DNA of 64,000 nt from Bradyrhizobium quebecense (GTDB lineage: Bacteria; Pseudomonadota; Alphaproteobacteria; Rhizobiales; Xanthobacteraceae), in contig NZ_CP088022.1 of NCBI RefSeq assembly GCF_013373795.3, positions 8,191,501 to 8,255,500 on the forward strand, given 5' to 3'. Numbering within the stretch: position 1 is the stretch's first letter; each line of letters begins with the position of its first letter. A model generated the notes under the pieces. It searched no databases. It was not told where the DNA came from and saw only the letters and a list, made by a program, of their open reading frames with translations. Both the position numbers and the translations under genes were made by a program. Of this stretch, positions 9,208 through 19,961 are shown one piece after another.

Positions 9208-9236
9208 AACGATCTCGCTTTTCGAGCGAGATCGTT
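9208..9236. terminator. 12-bp perfect hairpin between two cell-wall genes
   Basis: AACGATCTCGCT (9208-9219) and its exact complement AGCGAGATCGTT (9225-9236) flank a 5-nt loop. It lies 43 nt past the L,D-transpeptidase stop on the minus strand. The following bases (GTTTACGTT) are only moderately T-rich, so termination may be partial. Confidence 0.55.
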
Positions 9237-9278
9237 GATTTTACTTCAAAATTTATCCCAATCGGGCGGAGGGGCAGA

Positions 9279-11594
9279 TTAGCGGGTGATCACCCGGCGC
9301 TGCTGCTGGGCCTGGCCGCGGCGGACCGGCTGCGGCTCCGGCTGGCCGAATCCACCGAACAGGCGCTCGAAGAAGTTCGGTCCGGAGGAGCCAAAGCCGC
9401 TGTTGTCGCCGGCGACGTTGACGCCAGGCGGCAGGCTGCTGCTCGGCGGCCGCGCGTAGCTCGGCTGGGCGTGCGCAACGACCGTTTCGAGGTCCTTGCC
9501 GCGGCTGTTCTTGAGCAACGACAGCATGGCGGCGTCGCGGCCGTAGATGTCCCTGCGGATTTGCAGCTTGCCGGCGTCGTCCACGAACGCGGTCTGGTAG
9601 GTGATGTTGACCGGGATCGGCGTCGGGAATTTCAGATCGACTTCGCTCGAGCCGTACATGCTGCGGATCCGTTCCGGCGTGTAGTGCTGGTTCGGCTCGG
9701 TGATGTTGAGCAGCACGGACGCGTACTGATCCGGATTCTGCACGCGCATGCAGCCGTGGCTGAAGGCGCGCTCATCCTTCGCGAACAAATACTTGTCCGG
9801 CGTGTCGTGCTGATAGACCAGGAACTTGTTCGGGAAATTGAAGCGGATGCGGCCGAGCGCGTTGGCTTCACCGGGCGGCTGCGAGACGTGGATCGAGCCG
9901 TCGCGGTTGCGCTCAAGCTTGAGGCCCATGCGCTGCAGCACCGTCGGATCCTGCTGCAGGGCCGGCAGATACTCGTTGTAGATGATCGACGGCGGCACGT
10001 TCCAGGTCGGATTGACCGTGATGTACTTCATCGTCTCGGTCAGCAGCGGCGTGGCGTGCTGGCCGGGCTTGCCGGTGACGACGCGCGTGGTCCAGACCTG
10101 CGCGCCGTTCTGCATCACCTTCAGCGTATAGTCGGGGATGTTGAGGATCACATAGGCATTGCCGACATTGGCAGCGCCGAGCTGGCGCGGCAGCCAGCGC
10201 CAGCGCTCCATGTTGACGAGCACGGTGTCGATCTGACGGTCGCGCTTCGGATTGTTCAGCGCCTTCACCGTGCGCTCGTCGAGCACGCCGGTCGCCTTGA
10301 GGTCGACGCTGCTCTGGAATTTCTCCACGGCCCGCGCCACCGTCGCGTCATACTTGGTGCTGTCGGCATCCTCGGTGATGCCGAGCTTGTTGCGCAGGTC
10401 CGGCACGCGCGGATCGTCCATCTCGACCGCGGCCTGCTTCTTGCGCGCGGGGACGTATTTCAGCGCAGGGCCGTCGGCGATCGTGATCACCGGGCCGTCG
10501 CCCTGGCCACGCAGCTCGGCGAGCTTCTTCTTGAGCTCCTTGTAGAGCTTCTGCGGCGGGTTATAGCCGTCGAGTGCGGCGGAGGCGTCCTTGGCCGAGG
10601 TCACATTCGCGAACACTTCGGCCGGATCGATCGGATGCTCCGGATAGAGGATGTCCGCCGACACCTGCGACCAGTGCATGCGGCCGCTCTGGGCCTGGCG
10701 CGCATAGTCCAGCATGCTGGCCGCGAGCTTCAGCTCGGCGTCGGCCAGCGTATCGGGCGTCGTTGCCGCAGTGAAATCCGGCACTGGATAGTCGGCGGCA
10801 TCGAGGCCGTCGGCGGCCGCATCCTTCAGGCGGGCGATGACGCCCTTGCCGGCATCGGTCAGCTTGCCGGCCTTGGTGAAGACGGGTGCGTATTCGCGGG
10901 CCGAATAGAACTTCTCGGCCGCGGCGCGCTCGTTCTTGCGATCGAAGGTGCGCAGCGACTTGCCGGCGAGCAGCTCGCGCAGCTTGTCGGCGACCGGCTG
11001 ATCCTCGGCGGCAACGTTGCTCGCAGCCATCGCGGGCTCAGTCGCCGGAGCTGCTGCCGTCGCGGGAGCCGGAGTTATGGCGGGCGCCGTGGCCGTTGCC
11101 GGCGCGGGGCTTGCGGAAGGTGCCGTTGCGGTTGCAGGGGCTGGTGTGGCCGCAGCCGGCGCGACCGCGGTATCGGTCTTCGGTGCATCGATCTTGGATG
11201 CATCGGCGGGCTTGGTCGACGGCGCGGTGACGACATCAGCGGGCTTCGGCTCGACGGCCTTGGCGGTCGCGCCCGGTTCTGCCGGCTTTGTATCGACAGG
11301 CTTTGCATCGGCGGGCTTGGCTTCGGTGGCCTGCATCTCGGCGGGCTTCACGTCCGCCGGCTTGGCGGCGTCGGGCAGCGCGGCGGTGGTGTCGGCCTTG
11401 AAATCGCTTGCGGTGGGCGGCGGCACATTGGCCGGTTCGGGGCGCGGGATCGCGGCGTCGATCGCCAGTTCCGAGGCGCTGGAGCGAGGCGTGTCCTGCG
11501 CGAAGGCCGAGCTCGCGGACACCGTGAGGAAGGTCGCCGCGACGGCCATCAATACGCGGTCAAATCCTCGACGGTTGTTCGAACAGTCACGCAT
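9279..11594 (-). CDS. L,D-transpeptidase (YkuD) with peptidoglycan-binding domain
   Basis: This 771-aa exported enzyme is expected to form 3-3 peptidoglycan cross-links or attach proteins to the wall. The signal peptide ends at SSAFA (about residue 32). Residues about 40-195 are an Ala/Pro/Lys linker of PADVKP and ATAAPA type. A scaffold domain follows (KLRELLAGK, then FYSAREYAPVF). A PG_binding_1 domain lies at about 390-450 (KFQSSVDLKATGVLDE). The YkuD domain follows, with the catalytic motif SHGCMRV (H613, C615). Length and order match the YcbB/LdtD type. Its own promoter should lie in 11595-11900. Confidence 0.93.
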   Translation of the reverse strand: MRDCSNNRRGFDRVLMAVAATFLTVSASSAFAQDTPRSSASELAIDAAIPRPEPANVPPPTASDFKADTTAALPDAAKPADVKPAEMQATEAKPADAKPVDTKPAEPGATAKAVEPKPADVVTAPSTKPADASKIDAPKTDTAVAPAAATPAPATATAPSASPAPATATAPAITPAPATAAAPATEPAMAASNVAAEDQPVADKLRELLAGKSLRTFDRKNERAAAEKFYSAREYAPVFTKAGKLTDAGKGVIARLKDAAADGLDAADYPVPDFTAATTPDTLADAELKLAASMLDYARQAQSGRMHWSQVSADILYPEHPIDPAEVFANVTSAKDASAALDGYNPPQKLYKELKKKLAELRGQGDGPVITIADGPALKYVPARKKQAAVEMDDPRVPDLRNKLGITEDADSTKYDATVARAVEKFQSSVDLKATGVLDERTVKALNNPKRDRQIDTVLVNMERWRWLPRQLGAANVGNAYVILNIPDYTLKVMQNGAQVWTTRVVTGKPGQHATPLLTETMKYITVNPTWNVPPSIIYNEYLPALQQDPTVLQRMGLKLERNRDGSIHVSQPPGEANALGRIRFNFPNKFLVYQHDTPDKYLFAKDERAFSHGCMRVQNPDQYASVLLNITEPNQHYTPERIRSMYGSSEVDLKFPTPIPVNITYQTAFVDDAGKLQIRRDIYGRDAAMLSLLKNSRGKDLETVVAHAQPSYARPPSSSLPPGVNVAGDNSGFGSSGPNFFERLFGGFGQPEPQPVRRGQAQQQRRVITR

Positions 11595-11900
11595 TTTCGC
11601 ACCCCCTGGGTGGAACTGCCCCCCAGATTCTGGAACAGTTCAAATCGGTATTCGGTTTCATAGCTTGCGCGAAAGCGCCTGGCTTCTCAGACGACTCGTA
11701 TGCCTGCATGCAATTAACGCAGACGATACATTTGCCTCTCTTATGCAGCCAGCGCCTTGCGGGGCAACTCACGACAAACTGACCTCGAAGCGGCTGATTT
11801 CGCTCGGGCCGTGCGTTTTTGCCACGCGGCACAGCCTTTGTCTGTCACCGACGGGACACGGTTCAAAAGGTTCCCTGGTATGGCCCTGTCGGCCTCAGGT
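11595..11900. other. Intergenic region upstream of the L,D-transpeptidase gene
   Basis: These 306 bases lie between the start of the L,D-transpeptidase gene and the end of the response regulator gene, both on the minus strand. They should hold the transpeptidase promoter and the end of the regulator transcript. I see no coding frame with homology-like character, no tRNA, and no strong stem with a T run. Confidence 0.35.
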
Positions 11901-13391
<1,491 letters not shown>

Positions 13392-13533
13392 GGTTTTCCC
13401 CGCACGCTACGTTTATCTGTCTCGAATCGGGGCACTGTCGCCGATGCCGATTAACGCACTCTTAAACCTTGCAAACCCGCTTTCATTCCGCCGCCGGCGA
13501 CATCTTTCCGACTGAAGTAAGGTTACGAACAAG

Positions 13534-15450
13534 ATGACCTCGCGCTCCAAAACTGCTTCCAACAAGTCTGCTCTCAGCAAGGCCGCTCTCCGCAAGGAAG
13601 CCGCGCTGCGCAAGACGGCCGCGCAACGCAAACCGGCCGCAGCCAGCCCGGCGGCGAAACAGGCAGCCAGCAAGACCGGCAAGCTTCCGGAATGGAATCT
13701 GGCAGATCTCTACTCCGGTATCGACGCGCCGGAAGTCGCACGCGATTTGCAGAAAATGGATGCAGATTGCGTCGCGTTTGAGACCGACTACAAGGGCAAG
13801 CTTGCCGAAAATACCGGCAAGGAAGGTGGCGGAAAGTGGCTGGCCGGGGCGATCCGCCGCTATGAGGCGATCGACGATCTGGCTGGCCGTCTCGGCTCTT
13901 ATGCCGGCCTGGTCCATGCCGGCGACAGCGTCGATCCCGCGATCTCGAAATTCTACGGCGACGTCTCCGAACGGCTCACGGCCGCATCGGTGCATCTCCT
14001 GTTCTTCTCGCTCGAGCTCAATCGGGTTGACGATGATGTGATCGAGCGCGCGATGGCCGAACCCACGCTCGGGCATTACCGGCCGTGGATCGAGGATCTG
14101 CGCAAGGACAAGCCGTACCAGCTCGAGGATCGCGTCGAGCAGCTCTTCCACGAAAAGGCGCAGAGCGGCTACGCGGCCTGGAACCGGCTGTTCGACCAGA
14201 CCATCTCCGGCCTGCGCTTCAAGGTCGCGGGCAAGGAGCTCGCGATCGAGCCGACGCTGAACCTGTTGCAGGACAAGGCCGGCGACAAGCGCAAGTCGGC
14301 GGCGCAGGCGCTCGCCAAGACCTTCAAGGACAATGAGCGTACTTTCGCGCTGATCACCAACACGCTTGCCAAGGACAAGGAAATCTCCGACCGCTGGAGG
14401 GGCTTCCAGGATATCGCGGATTCCCGACATCTCAACAACCGGGTCGAGCGCGAGGTGGTCGATGCGCTGGTCGCCTCGGTGCGCGCGGCCTATCCGAAGC
14501 TGTCGCACCGCTACTACGCGTTGAAGGCCGGCTGGTTCAAAAAGAAGAAGCTGCCGCACTGGGACCGCAACGCGCCGCTGCCGTTCGCGGCGACCGGCAC
14601 CGTCGCCTGGCCGGAGGCGCGCAACATGGTGCTGTCGGCCTATAACGGCTTCTCGCCCAAGATGGCCGAGATCGCGGAGCGGTTCTTCAGCGATCGCTGG
14701 ATCGATGCGCCGGTGCGTCCCGGCAAGGTGCCCGGTGCGTTCTCGCATCCGACCACGCCGTCGGCGCATCCCTATGTGCTGATGAACTATCAGGGCAAGC
14801 CGCGCGACGTGATGACGCTGGCACATGAGCTCGGCCATGGCGTCCATCAGGTGCTGGCGGCGAAGAACGGCGCGCTGATGGCGCCGACGCCTTTGACGCT
14901 GGCGGAGACCGCGAGCGTGTTCGGCGAGATGCTGACCTTCAAGCGGCTGTTGTCCCAGACCAGGAACGCCAAGCAGCGCCAGGCGCTGCTCGCGGGCAAG
15001 GTCGAGGACATGATCAACACGGTGGTGCGGCAGATCGCGTTCTATTCATTCGAGCGTGCGGTTCATACCGAGCGCAAGAATGGCGAGCTCACCGCCGAGC
15101 GGATCGGCGAGCTGTGGCTCAGCGTGCAGGGCGAGAGCCTCGGGCCCGCGATCGAGATCAAGCCGGGCTACGAGACGTTCTGGATGTACATCCCGCACTT
15201 CATCCATTCGCCGTTCTACGTCTACGCCTATGCGTTCGGTGATTGCCTGGTGAACTCGCTCTATGCGGTCTACGAGCACGCATCTGACGGTTTCGCCGAG
15301 CGCTATCTCGACATGCTCGCCGCCGGCGGCACCAAGCATTACTCCGAGCTGCTGCGGCCGTTCGGGCTCGACGCCAAGGACCCGAAATTCTGGGATGGCG
15401 GCCTGTCCGTTATCGCCGGCATGATCGACGAACTGGAGACGATGGGCTGA
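13534..15450 (+). CDS. pepF: M3 family oligoendopeptidase F
   Basis: This 638-aa cytosolic zinc metallopeptidase degrades short peptides. The thermolysin-like motif HELGHGVHQ gives zinc ligands H431 and H435 with catalytic E432, and downstream ETASVFGEML supplies the third ligand. The first 45 residues are a Lys/Ala-rich low-complexity extension (SKAALRKEAALRK) before the conserved start LPEWNLADLYSGI. That extension is not typical of all PepF proteins and could be an N-terminal addition or a late start. Convincing alternative starts are lacking. The neighbours (response regulator, CoxIV) give no pathway link. Confidence 0.93.
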   Translation: MTSRSKTASNKSALSKAALRKEAALRKTAAQRKPAAASPAAKQAASKTGKLPEWNLADLYSGIDAPEVARDLQKMDADCVAFETDYKGKLAENTGKEGGGKWLAGAIRRYEAIDDLAGRLGSYAGLVHAGDSVDPAISKFYGDVSERLTAASVHLLFFSLELNRVDDDVIERAMAEPTLGHYRPWIEDLRKDKPYQLEDRVEQLFHEKAQSGYAAWNRLFDQTISGLRFKVAGKELAIEPTLNLLQDKAGDKRKSAAQALAKTFKDNERTFALITNTLAKDKEISDRWRGFQDIADSRHLNNRVEREVVDALVASVRAAYPKLSHRYYALKAGWFKKKKLPHWDRNAPLPFAATGTVAWPEARNMVLSAYNGFSPKMAEIAERFFSDRWIDAPVRPGKVPGAFSHPTTPSAHPYVLMNYQGKPRDVMTLAHELGHGVHQVLAAKNGALMAPTPLTLAETASVFGEMLTFKRLLSQTRNAKQRQALLAGKVEDMINTVVRQIAFYSFERAVHTERKNGELTAERIGELWLSVQGESLGPAIEIKPGYETFWMYIPHFIHSPFYVYAYAFGDCLVNSLYAVYEHASDGFAERYLDMLAAGGTKHYSELLRPFGLDAKDPKFWDGGLSVIAGMIDELETMG

Positions 15451-15699
15451 CGACCATCGGCCTTCCGGCTCGCTCGGGTCAGATTCGCGCAGCGTTTTTT
15501 GCGCCTCACGGCATGATCGTCCCGTGACGCCCGCGTTTGGGAGATCGCTCCTGCCCGAGGGGCGGCCGCAGGCCGTCGCTCGAGGGGTGAATCGGGGACG
15601 ATTTGCGGTTCAAATCGCCTGATCGGGACCACGCCGTTGCCCTGCCAACCTGTTTGCGGTAATGGCTCGCAGAACGCGAATTTCTGACTGGGGACAGCG

Positions 15700-15852
15700 A
15701 TGGCAGACCATAGCGAAGTGGCCTATACGACCGCCGACGGCAACGATTACGTGGCGCATGAGCAGACCTATGAAGGGTTTCTCGTGCTGGTGAAATACGG
15801 CACCATCAGCGTCGCCATCCTCCTCGCTCTGATGGCCTATTTCCTGGTCTGA
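15700..15852 (+). CDS. aa3-type cytochrome c oxidase subunit IV
   Basis: This 50-aa one-helix protein reads MADHSEVAYTTADGNDYVAH, followed by EQTYEGFLVLVKYGTI and a hydrophobic segment SVAILLALMAYFLV. It matches the small bacterial CoxIV subunit that wraps the aa3 oxidase core in alphaproteobacteria. The ATG at 15700 follows a GGGGACAG purine run. It sits 142 bp upstream of the transhydrogenase genes, an arrangement seen in related genomes, rather than with the other oxidase genes. Its function in oxidase assembly or stability is not fully defined. Confidence 0.85.
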   Translation: MADHSEVAYTTADGNDYVAHEQTYEGFLVLVKYGTISVAILLALMAYFLV

Positions 15853-15994
15853 TCCCTGATCGGCTAGCGGCATCGCCGTCCCGCGGCGGTGCCGGAATTC
15901 CTGTCGAAACCCGGATGGAAAAACCGGGTATCCAATCTGGCGAAAATAACGCTAGTTTGAAGACGCGTGCGCCGCTCGCGCCGCCGGAGGGCCC

Positions 15995-17119
15995 ATGAAG
16001 ATCGCCGTTGCCAAGGAAATCGATGCGTCCGAGCCGCGGGTTGCGGTTTCGCCCGATACCATCAAGAAGTTCAAGGCGCTGGGCGCCGAGGTCGCGGTCG
16101 AGCCGGGCGCGGGCGTCAAGTCGGGGCTGCCCGATTCGGAGCTTGTCGCGGCCGGCGCCACCGTCAGCGCCGATGCGCTCAAGGATGCCGACATCATCAT
16201 CAAGGTGAAGCGGCCGGAGGCCTCCGAACTGGCGAAGTACAAGCGCGGTGCGCTCGTGATCGCGATCATGGATCCCTACGGCAACGAGACCGCGCTGAAG
16301 GCGATGGCCGATGCCGGCGTGTCGGCGTTTGCGATGGAGCTGATGCCGCGCATCACCCGCGCCCAGGTGATGGATGTGCTGTCCTCGCAGGCCAATCTCG
16401 CCGGCTACCGCGCGGTGATCGAGGGCGCCGAGGCGTTCGGCCGCGCCTTCCCGATGATGATGACCGCGGCCGGCACCATTCCGGCCGCCAAAGTGTTCGT
16501 GATGGGCGTCGGCGTCGCCGGCCTGCAGGCGATCGCGACCGCGCGGCGGCTCGGGGCCGTCGTCACCGCGACCGACGTGCGGCCCGCCACCAAGGAGCAG
16601 GTGGAGAGCTTGGGTGCGAAATTCCTCGCCGTCGAGGACGAGGAGTTCAAGAACGCGCAGACCGCCGGCGGCTACGCCAAGGAGATGTCGAAAGAGTATC
16701 AGGCCAAGCAGGCCGCGCTGACCGCCGAGCACATCAAGAAGCAGGACATCGTGATCACCACCGCGCTGATCCCGGGCCGTCCGGCGCCGAAGCTCGTCAG
16801 CGGCGAGATGGTCAAATCGATGAAGCCGGGCTCGGTGCTGGTCGATCTCGCGGTCGAGCGTGGCGGCAATGTCGAGGGCGCGAGGCCTGGCGAGGTGGTC
16901 GAGACCGACGGCATCAAGATCGTCGGCTACACCAATGTCGCCGGCCGGGTCGCCGCCTCGGCCTCGAGCCTGTATGCGCGCAATCTGTTCTCGTTCATCG
17001 AGACGATGGTCGACAAGGCCAGCAAGGCGCTCGCGGTCAATTGGGACGACGAGCTGGTGAAGGCCACCGCGCTGACCAGGGACGGCGCCGTCATCCATCC
17101 CAACTTCCAGCCGAAGTAA
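15995..17119 (+). CDS. pntAA: Proton-translocating NAD(P)+ transhydrogenase, subunit alpha-1
   Basis: This 374-aa soluble NAD(H)-binding domain I belongs to the Re/Si-specific transhydrogenase. The N-terminus [20 protein letters not shown] and the Rossmann segment [22 protein letters not shown] are diagnostic. A mobile loop region follows the DLAVERGGN and GYTNV stretches. In this lineage the alpha subunit is split into two genes. The next gene starts 11 bp downstream with a GGAGAG ribosome-binding site. The complex uses proton motive force to make NADPH from NADH. Confidence 0.96.
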   Translation: MKIAVAKEIDASEPRVAVSPDTIKKFKALGAEVAVEPGAGVKSGLPDSELVAAGATVSADALKDADIIIKVKRPEASELAKYKRGALVIAIMDPYGNETALKAMADAGVSAFAMELMPRITRAQVMDVLSSQANLAGYRAVIEGAEAFGRAFPMMMTAAGTIPAAKVFVMGVGVAGLQAIATARRLGAVVTATDVRPATKEQVESLGAKFLAVEDEEFKNAQTAGGYAKEMSKEYQAKQAALTAEHIKKQDIVITTALIPGRPAPKLVSGEMVKSMKPGSVLVDLAVERGGNVEGARPGEVVETDGIKIVGYTNVAGRVAASASSLYARNLFSFIETMVDKASKALAVNWDDELVKATALTRDGAVIHPNFQPK

Positions 17120-17130
17120 GGAGAGAAGCC

Positions 17131-17448
17131 ATGGAGCATCTCGCGCAGGCCGTCGATCCGTTCGTGTTCCGGCTGTCGATCTTCGTTCTTGCCGTGTTCG
17201 TCGGCTACTTCGTGGTGTGGTCGGTGACCCCCGCGCTGCATACCCCGCTGATGAGCGTGACCAACGCGATCTCCTCGGTGATCGTGGTCGGTGCGCTGCT
17301 CGCGGTCGGCGTCGGCATGGTGTCGAGCGGCTCGGGCTGGGCCCGCGGCTTCGGCTTCGTGGCGCTGATCTTCGCCTGCGTGAACATCTTCGGCGGCTTC
17401 CTGGTCACCCAGCGCATGCTGGCGATGTACAAGAAGAAAGCCAAGTGA
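17131..17448 (+). CDS. pntAB: NAD(P)+ transhydrogenase, subunit alpha-2
   Basis: This 105-aa membrane protein supplies the first part of domain II, the proton channel. It has three to four hydrophobic helices ([50 protein letters not shown]) and a basic C-terminus LAMYKKKAK. The ATG at 17131 follows GGAGAGAAGCC. The position between pntAA and pntB, on the same strand with short gaps, makes the operon and the assignment clear. Confidence 0.95.
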   Translation: MEHLAQAVDPFVFRLSIFVLAVFVGYFVVWSVTPALHTPLMSVTNAISSVIVVGALLAVGVGMVSSGSGWARGFGFVALIFACVNIFGGFLVTQRMLAMYKKKAK

Positions 17449-17491
17449 GCGGCGTGCACCTCGGGGTGACGAAGACAAAGGGGGACCTGAG

Positions 17492-18889
17492 ATGAACGCC
17501 AATCTGGCTGCTGTTCTGTACCTCGTGGCGGGGGTGCTGTTCATCCTGTCGCTGCGCGGCCTGTCGAGCCCGGCATCGTCGCGCCAGGGCAATTTCTTCG
17601 GCATGATCGGCATGGCGATCGCGGTCGCCACCACGCTGGCGAGCCATCCGCCGGCCGATGGCGTGGCCTGGCTCCTGGTGATCGTCGCGATCGCGATCGG
17701 CGGCAGCATCGGTGCCGTGATTGCGCGCCGGGTGCCGATGACCTCGATGCCGGAGCTGGTCGCCGCGTTCCATTCGCTGGTCGGCATGGCCGCGGTGCTG
17801 GTCGCGGCCGGCGCGTTCTACGCGCCCGAGGCGTTCGACATCGGCACGCCCGGCAACATCCATCCGCAGAGCCTGGTCGAGATGTCGCTCGGCGTCGCGA
17901 TCGGCGCCCTGACCTTCACCGGCTCGGTGATCGCGTTCCTGAAGCTGTCGGCCCGGATGAGCGGCGCGCCGATCATCCTGCCGTTCCGCCACGTCATCAA
18001 TATCGTGCTGGCACTGGCGCTGGTGTTCTTCATCGTCGGCCTGGTGATGTCGGGCAGCGCGCTCGACTTCTGGCTGATCACGATCATCGCGCTGGCGCTC
18101 GGCGTCTTGATGATCATCCCGATCGGCGGCGCCGACATGCCGGTCGTGATCTCGATGCTGAACTCGTACTCCGGCTGGGCCGCGGCCGGCATCGGCTTCA
18201 CGCTCGGCAACTCGGCGCTGATCATCACCGGCGCGCTGGTCGGCTCGTCGGGCGCGATCCTGTCCTACATCATGTGCCATGCGATGAACCGCTCGTTCAT
18301 CTCGGTGATCCTCGGCGGCTTCGGCGGCGAGACCGCGGCGGCCGGCGGCGGCTCGGGCGAGCAGAAGCCCGCCAAGCTTGGCTCGGCGGACGATGCCGCC
18401 TTCATCATGAAGAACGCCTCCAAGGTCATCATCGTGCCCGGCTACGGCATGGCGGTGGCGCAGGCCCAGCACGCGCTGCGCGAGATGGCCGACCTCCTGA
18501 AGAAGGAAGGCGTCGAGGTGAAGTACGCCATTCACCCGGTTGCGGGCCGCATGCCCGGCCACATGAACGTGCTGCTGGCCGAGGCCAACGTGCCCTATGA
18601 CGAGGTGTTCGAGCTCGAGGACATCAACTCGGAGTTCGCCCAGGCCGACATCGCGTTCGTGATCGGCGCCAACGACGTCACCAACCCGGCCGCCGAAGAG
18701 GACAAGACCTCGCCGATCTACGGCATGCCGGTGCTGCAGGTCTGGAAGGCCGGCACCGTGATGTTCATCAAGCGCTCGCTGGCCTCAGGCTATGCCGGCA
18801 TCGACAACCCGCTGTTCTACCGCGACAACACCATGATGCTGCTCGGCGACGCCAAGAAGGTCACCGAGAACATCGTCAAGGCGATGTAA
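17492..18889 (+). CDS. pntB: NAD(P)+ transhydrogenase, subunit beta
   Basis: This 465-aa protein has about nine membrane helices in residues 1-260 (domain II) and a cytosolic NADP(H)-binding domain III in the last 180 residues. Domain III shows the typical VIIVPGYGMAVAQAQHALRE, HPVAGRMPGHMNVLLAEA and GANDVTNPAA motifs. The membrane part keeps the conserved Ser/Asn-rich SYSGWAAAGIGF and the His in MAAVLVAAG-flanked loops. It is the last transhydrogenase gene of the operon; the 56-aa gene follows after 12 bp. Confidence 0.97.
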   Translation: MNANLAAVLYLVAGVLFILSLRGLSSPASSRQGNFFGMIGMAIAVATTLASHPPADGVAWLLVIVAIAIGGSIGAVIARRVPMTSMPELVAAFHSLVGMAAVLVAAGAFYAPEAFDIGTPGNIHPQSLVEMSLGVAIGALTFTGSVIAFLKLSARMSGAPIILPFRHVINIVLALALVFFIVGLVMSGSALDFWLITIIALALGVLMIIPIGGADMPVVISMLNSYSGWAAAGIGFTLGNSALIITGALVGSSGAILSYIMCHAMNRSFISVILGGFGGETAAAGGGSGEQKPAKLGSADDAAFIMKNASKVIIVPGYGMAVAQAQHALREMADLLKKEGVEVKYAIHPVAGRMPGHMNVLLAEANVPYDEVFELEDINSEFAQADIAFVIGANDVTNPAAEEDKTSPIYGMPVLQVWKAGTVMFIKRSLASGYAGIDNPLFYRDNTMMLLGDAKKVTENIVKAM

Positions 18890-18901
18890 GGCACGCGGCG
18901 A

Positions 18902-19072
18902 ATGGCGCTGAACCGGGAGTGGCATCGAGACCATCGCATGCCGCCCCGGGCTACGCGCGAGCAGCGCATCAAGTGGCATGTCGCGCATGCGGTGGCGTGC
19001 GCGTGCCGGCTGATCCCCGACAGCATCAAGGTTGACGTCGAGAAGCTGCTCAAGCTCCGCGGCAAGACATAG
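18902..19072 (+). CDS. Small conserved basic protein, 56 aa
   Basis: The frame is ATG at 18902 to TAG at 19072, only 12 bp after pntB. The protein is basic and begins MALNREWHRDHRMPPRATRE. It then reads QRIKWHVAHAVACACRLIPD. The NREWHR, HRMP, REQRI.WH and CxCR-P pattern resembles a widespread family of tiny bacterial proteins of unknown function that I recognise only by pattern. The two cysteines in ACACR and several histidines could bind metal; this is inference. Tight spacing suggests co-transcription with the transhydrogenase. Confidence 0.7.
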   Translation: MALNREWHRDHRMPPRATREQRIKWHVAHAVACACRLIPDSIKVDVEKLLKLRGKT

Positions 19073-19088
19073 CTGCGGCACCGGTGAT

Positions 19089-19907
19089 ATGGCGCTGGCA
19101 CTCGCAATCCTGAAATGGCTCATGATCGCCGCGGCCGTCGTCTATCTCGGCGGACTCGCGGTGCTGTACGTCAAGCAGCGCGAATTGCTGTTTCCGATCC
19201 CGCCGGTCGGGCGGACGGCGCCCGCAGCCGCCGGCCTTCCTGAAGCGGAGGAGAATGTCCTGACCACGGCCGACGGCGAGAAGGTCATCGTCTGGCACGT
19301 GCCGGCGAAGCCCGGCCGGCCCGTCGTGCTGTTCTTTCCCGGCAATGGCGATTTCCTTGCCGGGCGGGTGGCGCGCTTCAGGGCCATCGCGGCCGACGGC
19401 ACCGGGCTGGTGGCGCTGTCCTACCGCGGCTATGCCGGTTCGAGCGGCTCTCCGAGCGAGCAGGGCCTGTTGCAGGACGCAGCAGTGGCTTACGCGTTCA
19501 CGACAGCGCGCTACCGTCCCGCGCAGATCGTGGTCTGGGGATTCTCGCTCGGCACCGGCGTTGCGGTCGCGCTCGCCGCCGAACATCCGGTCGGCAGACT
19601 GATCCTGGAGGCGCCCTATACCTCGACGGTTGACGTCGCCGGCGCGCACTTCTGGTATGTGCCGGTCAGCCTGCTGATGCGGGATCAATTCCATTCCGAC
19701 CGGCGAATCAGCGACGTCACGGCGCCGCTCCTGATCATGCATGGCACCGACGATCCGGTGATCCCGATCCGTTTCGGCGAGCGCCTGTTCAGCCTCGCCC
19801 ATGAGCCCAAGCAGTTTGTGCGACTGCCCGGTGGCGCGCACGACAATCTCGACGATTTCGGTGCGATGGGGACGGCGCGGCCGTTTATCGACGCCGCAAG
19901 AGGCTGA
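19089..19907 (+). CDS. Membrane-anchored alpha/beta hydrolase
   Basis: This 272-aa protein has an N-terminal membrane helix (about residues 5-25) followed by an alpha/beta-hydrolase fold of the ABHD/BEM46 type. The oxyanion region is VLFFPGNGDF. The nucleophile elbow is GFSLGTGVA with Ser at the centre. The acid lies near MHGTDDPVIPI and the His in GGAHDNLDDF. An earlier in-frame start exists at 19032, but the ATG at 19089 places the membrane helix at the N-terminus as in homologues. It follows the 56-aa gene by 16 bp. The substrate is unknown. Confidence 0.87.
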   Translation: MALALAILKWLMIAAAVVYLGGLAVLYVKQRELLFPIPPVGRTAPAAAGLPEAEENVLTTADGEKVIVWHVPAKPGRPVVLFFPGNGDFLAGRVARFRAIAADGTGLVALSYRGYAGSSGSPSEQGLLQDAAVAYAFTTARYRPAQIVVWGFSLGTGVAVALAAEHPVGRLILEAPYTSTVDVAGAHFWYVPVSLLMRDQFHSDRRISDVTAPLLIMHGTDDPVIPIRFGERLFSLAHEPKQFVRLPGGAHDNLDDFGAMGTARPFIDAARG

Positions 19908-19961
19908 CGGGGGCAATTGTCTATCGCATAATCGCATCACCGGAAGCGAGGGGATCCCACG

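Noticed and set aside
9471..11663. 730-codon plus-strand open frame
   Set aside because: It overlaps the L,D-transpeptidase gene antisense; the translation is repetitive Arg/Gly/Leu without domain motifs.
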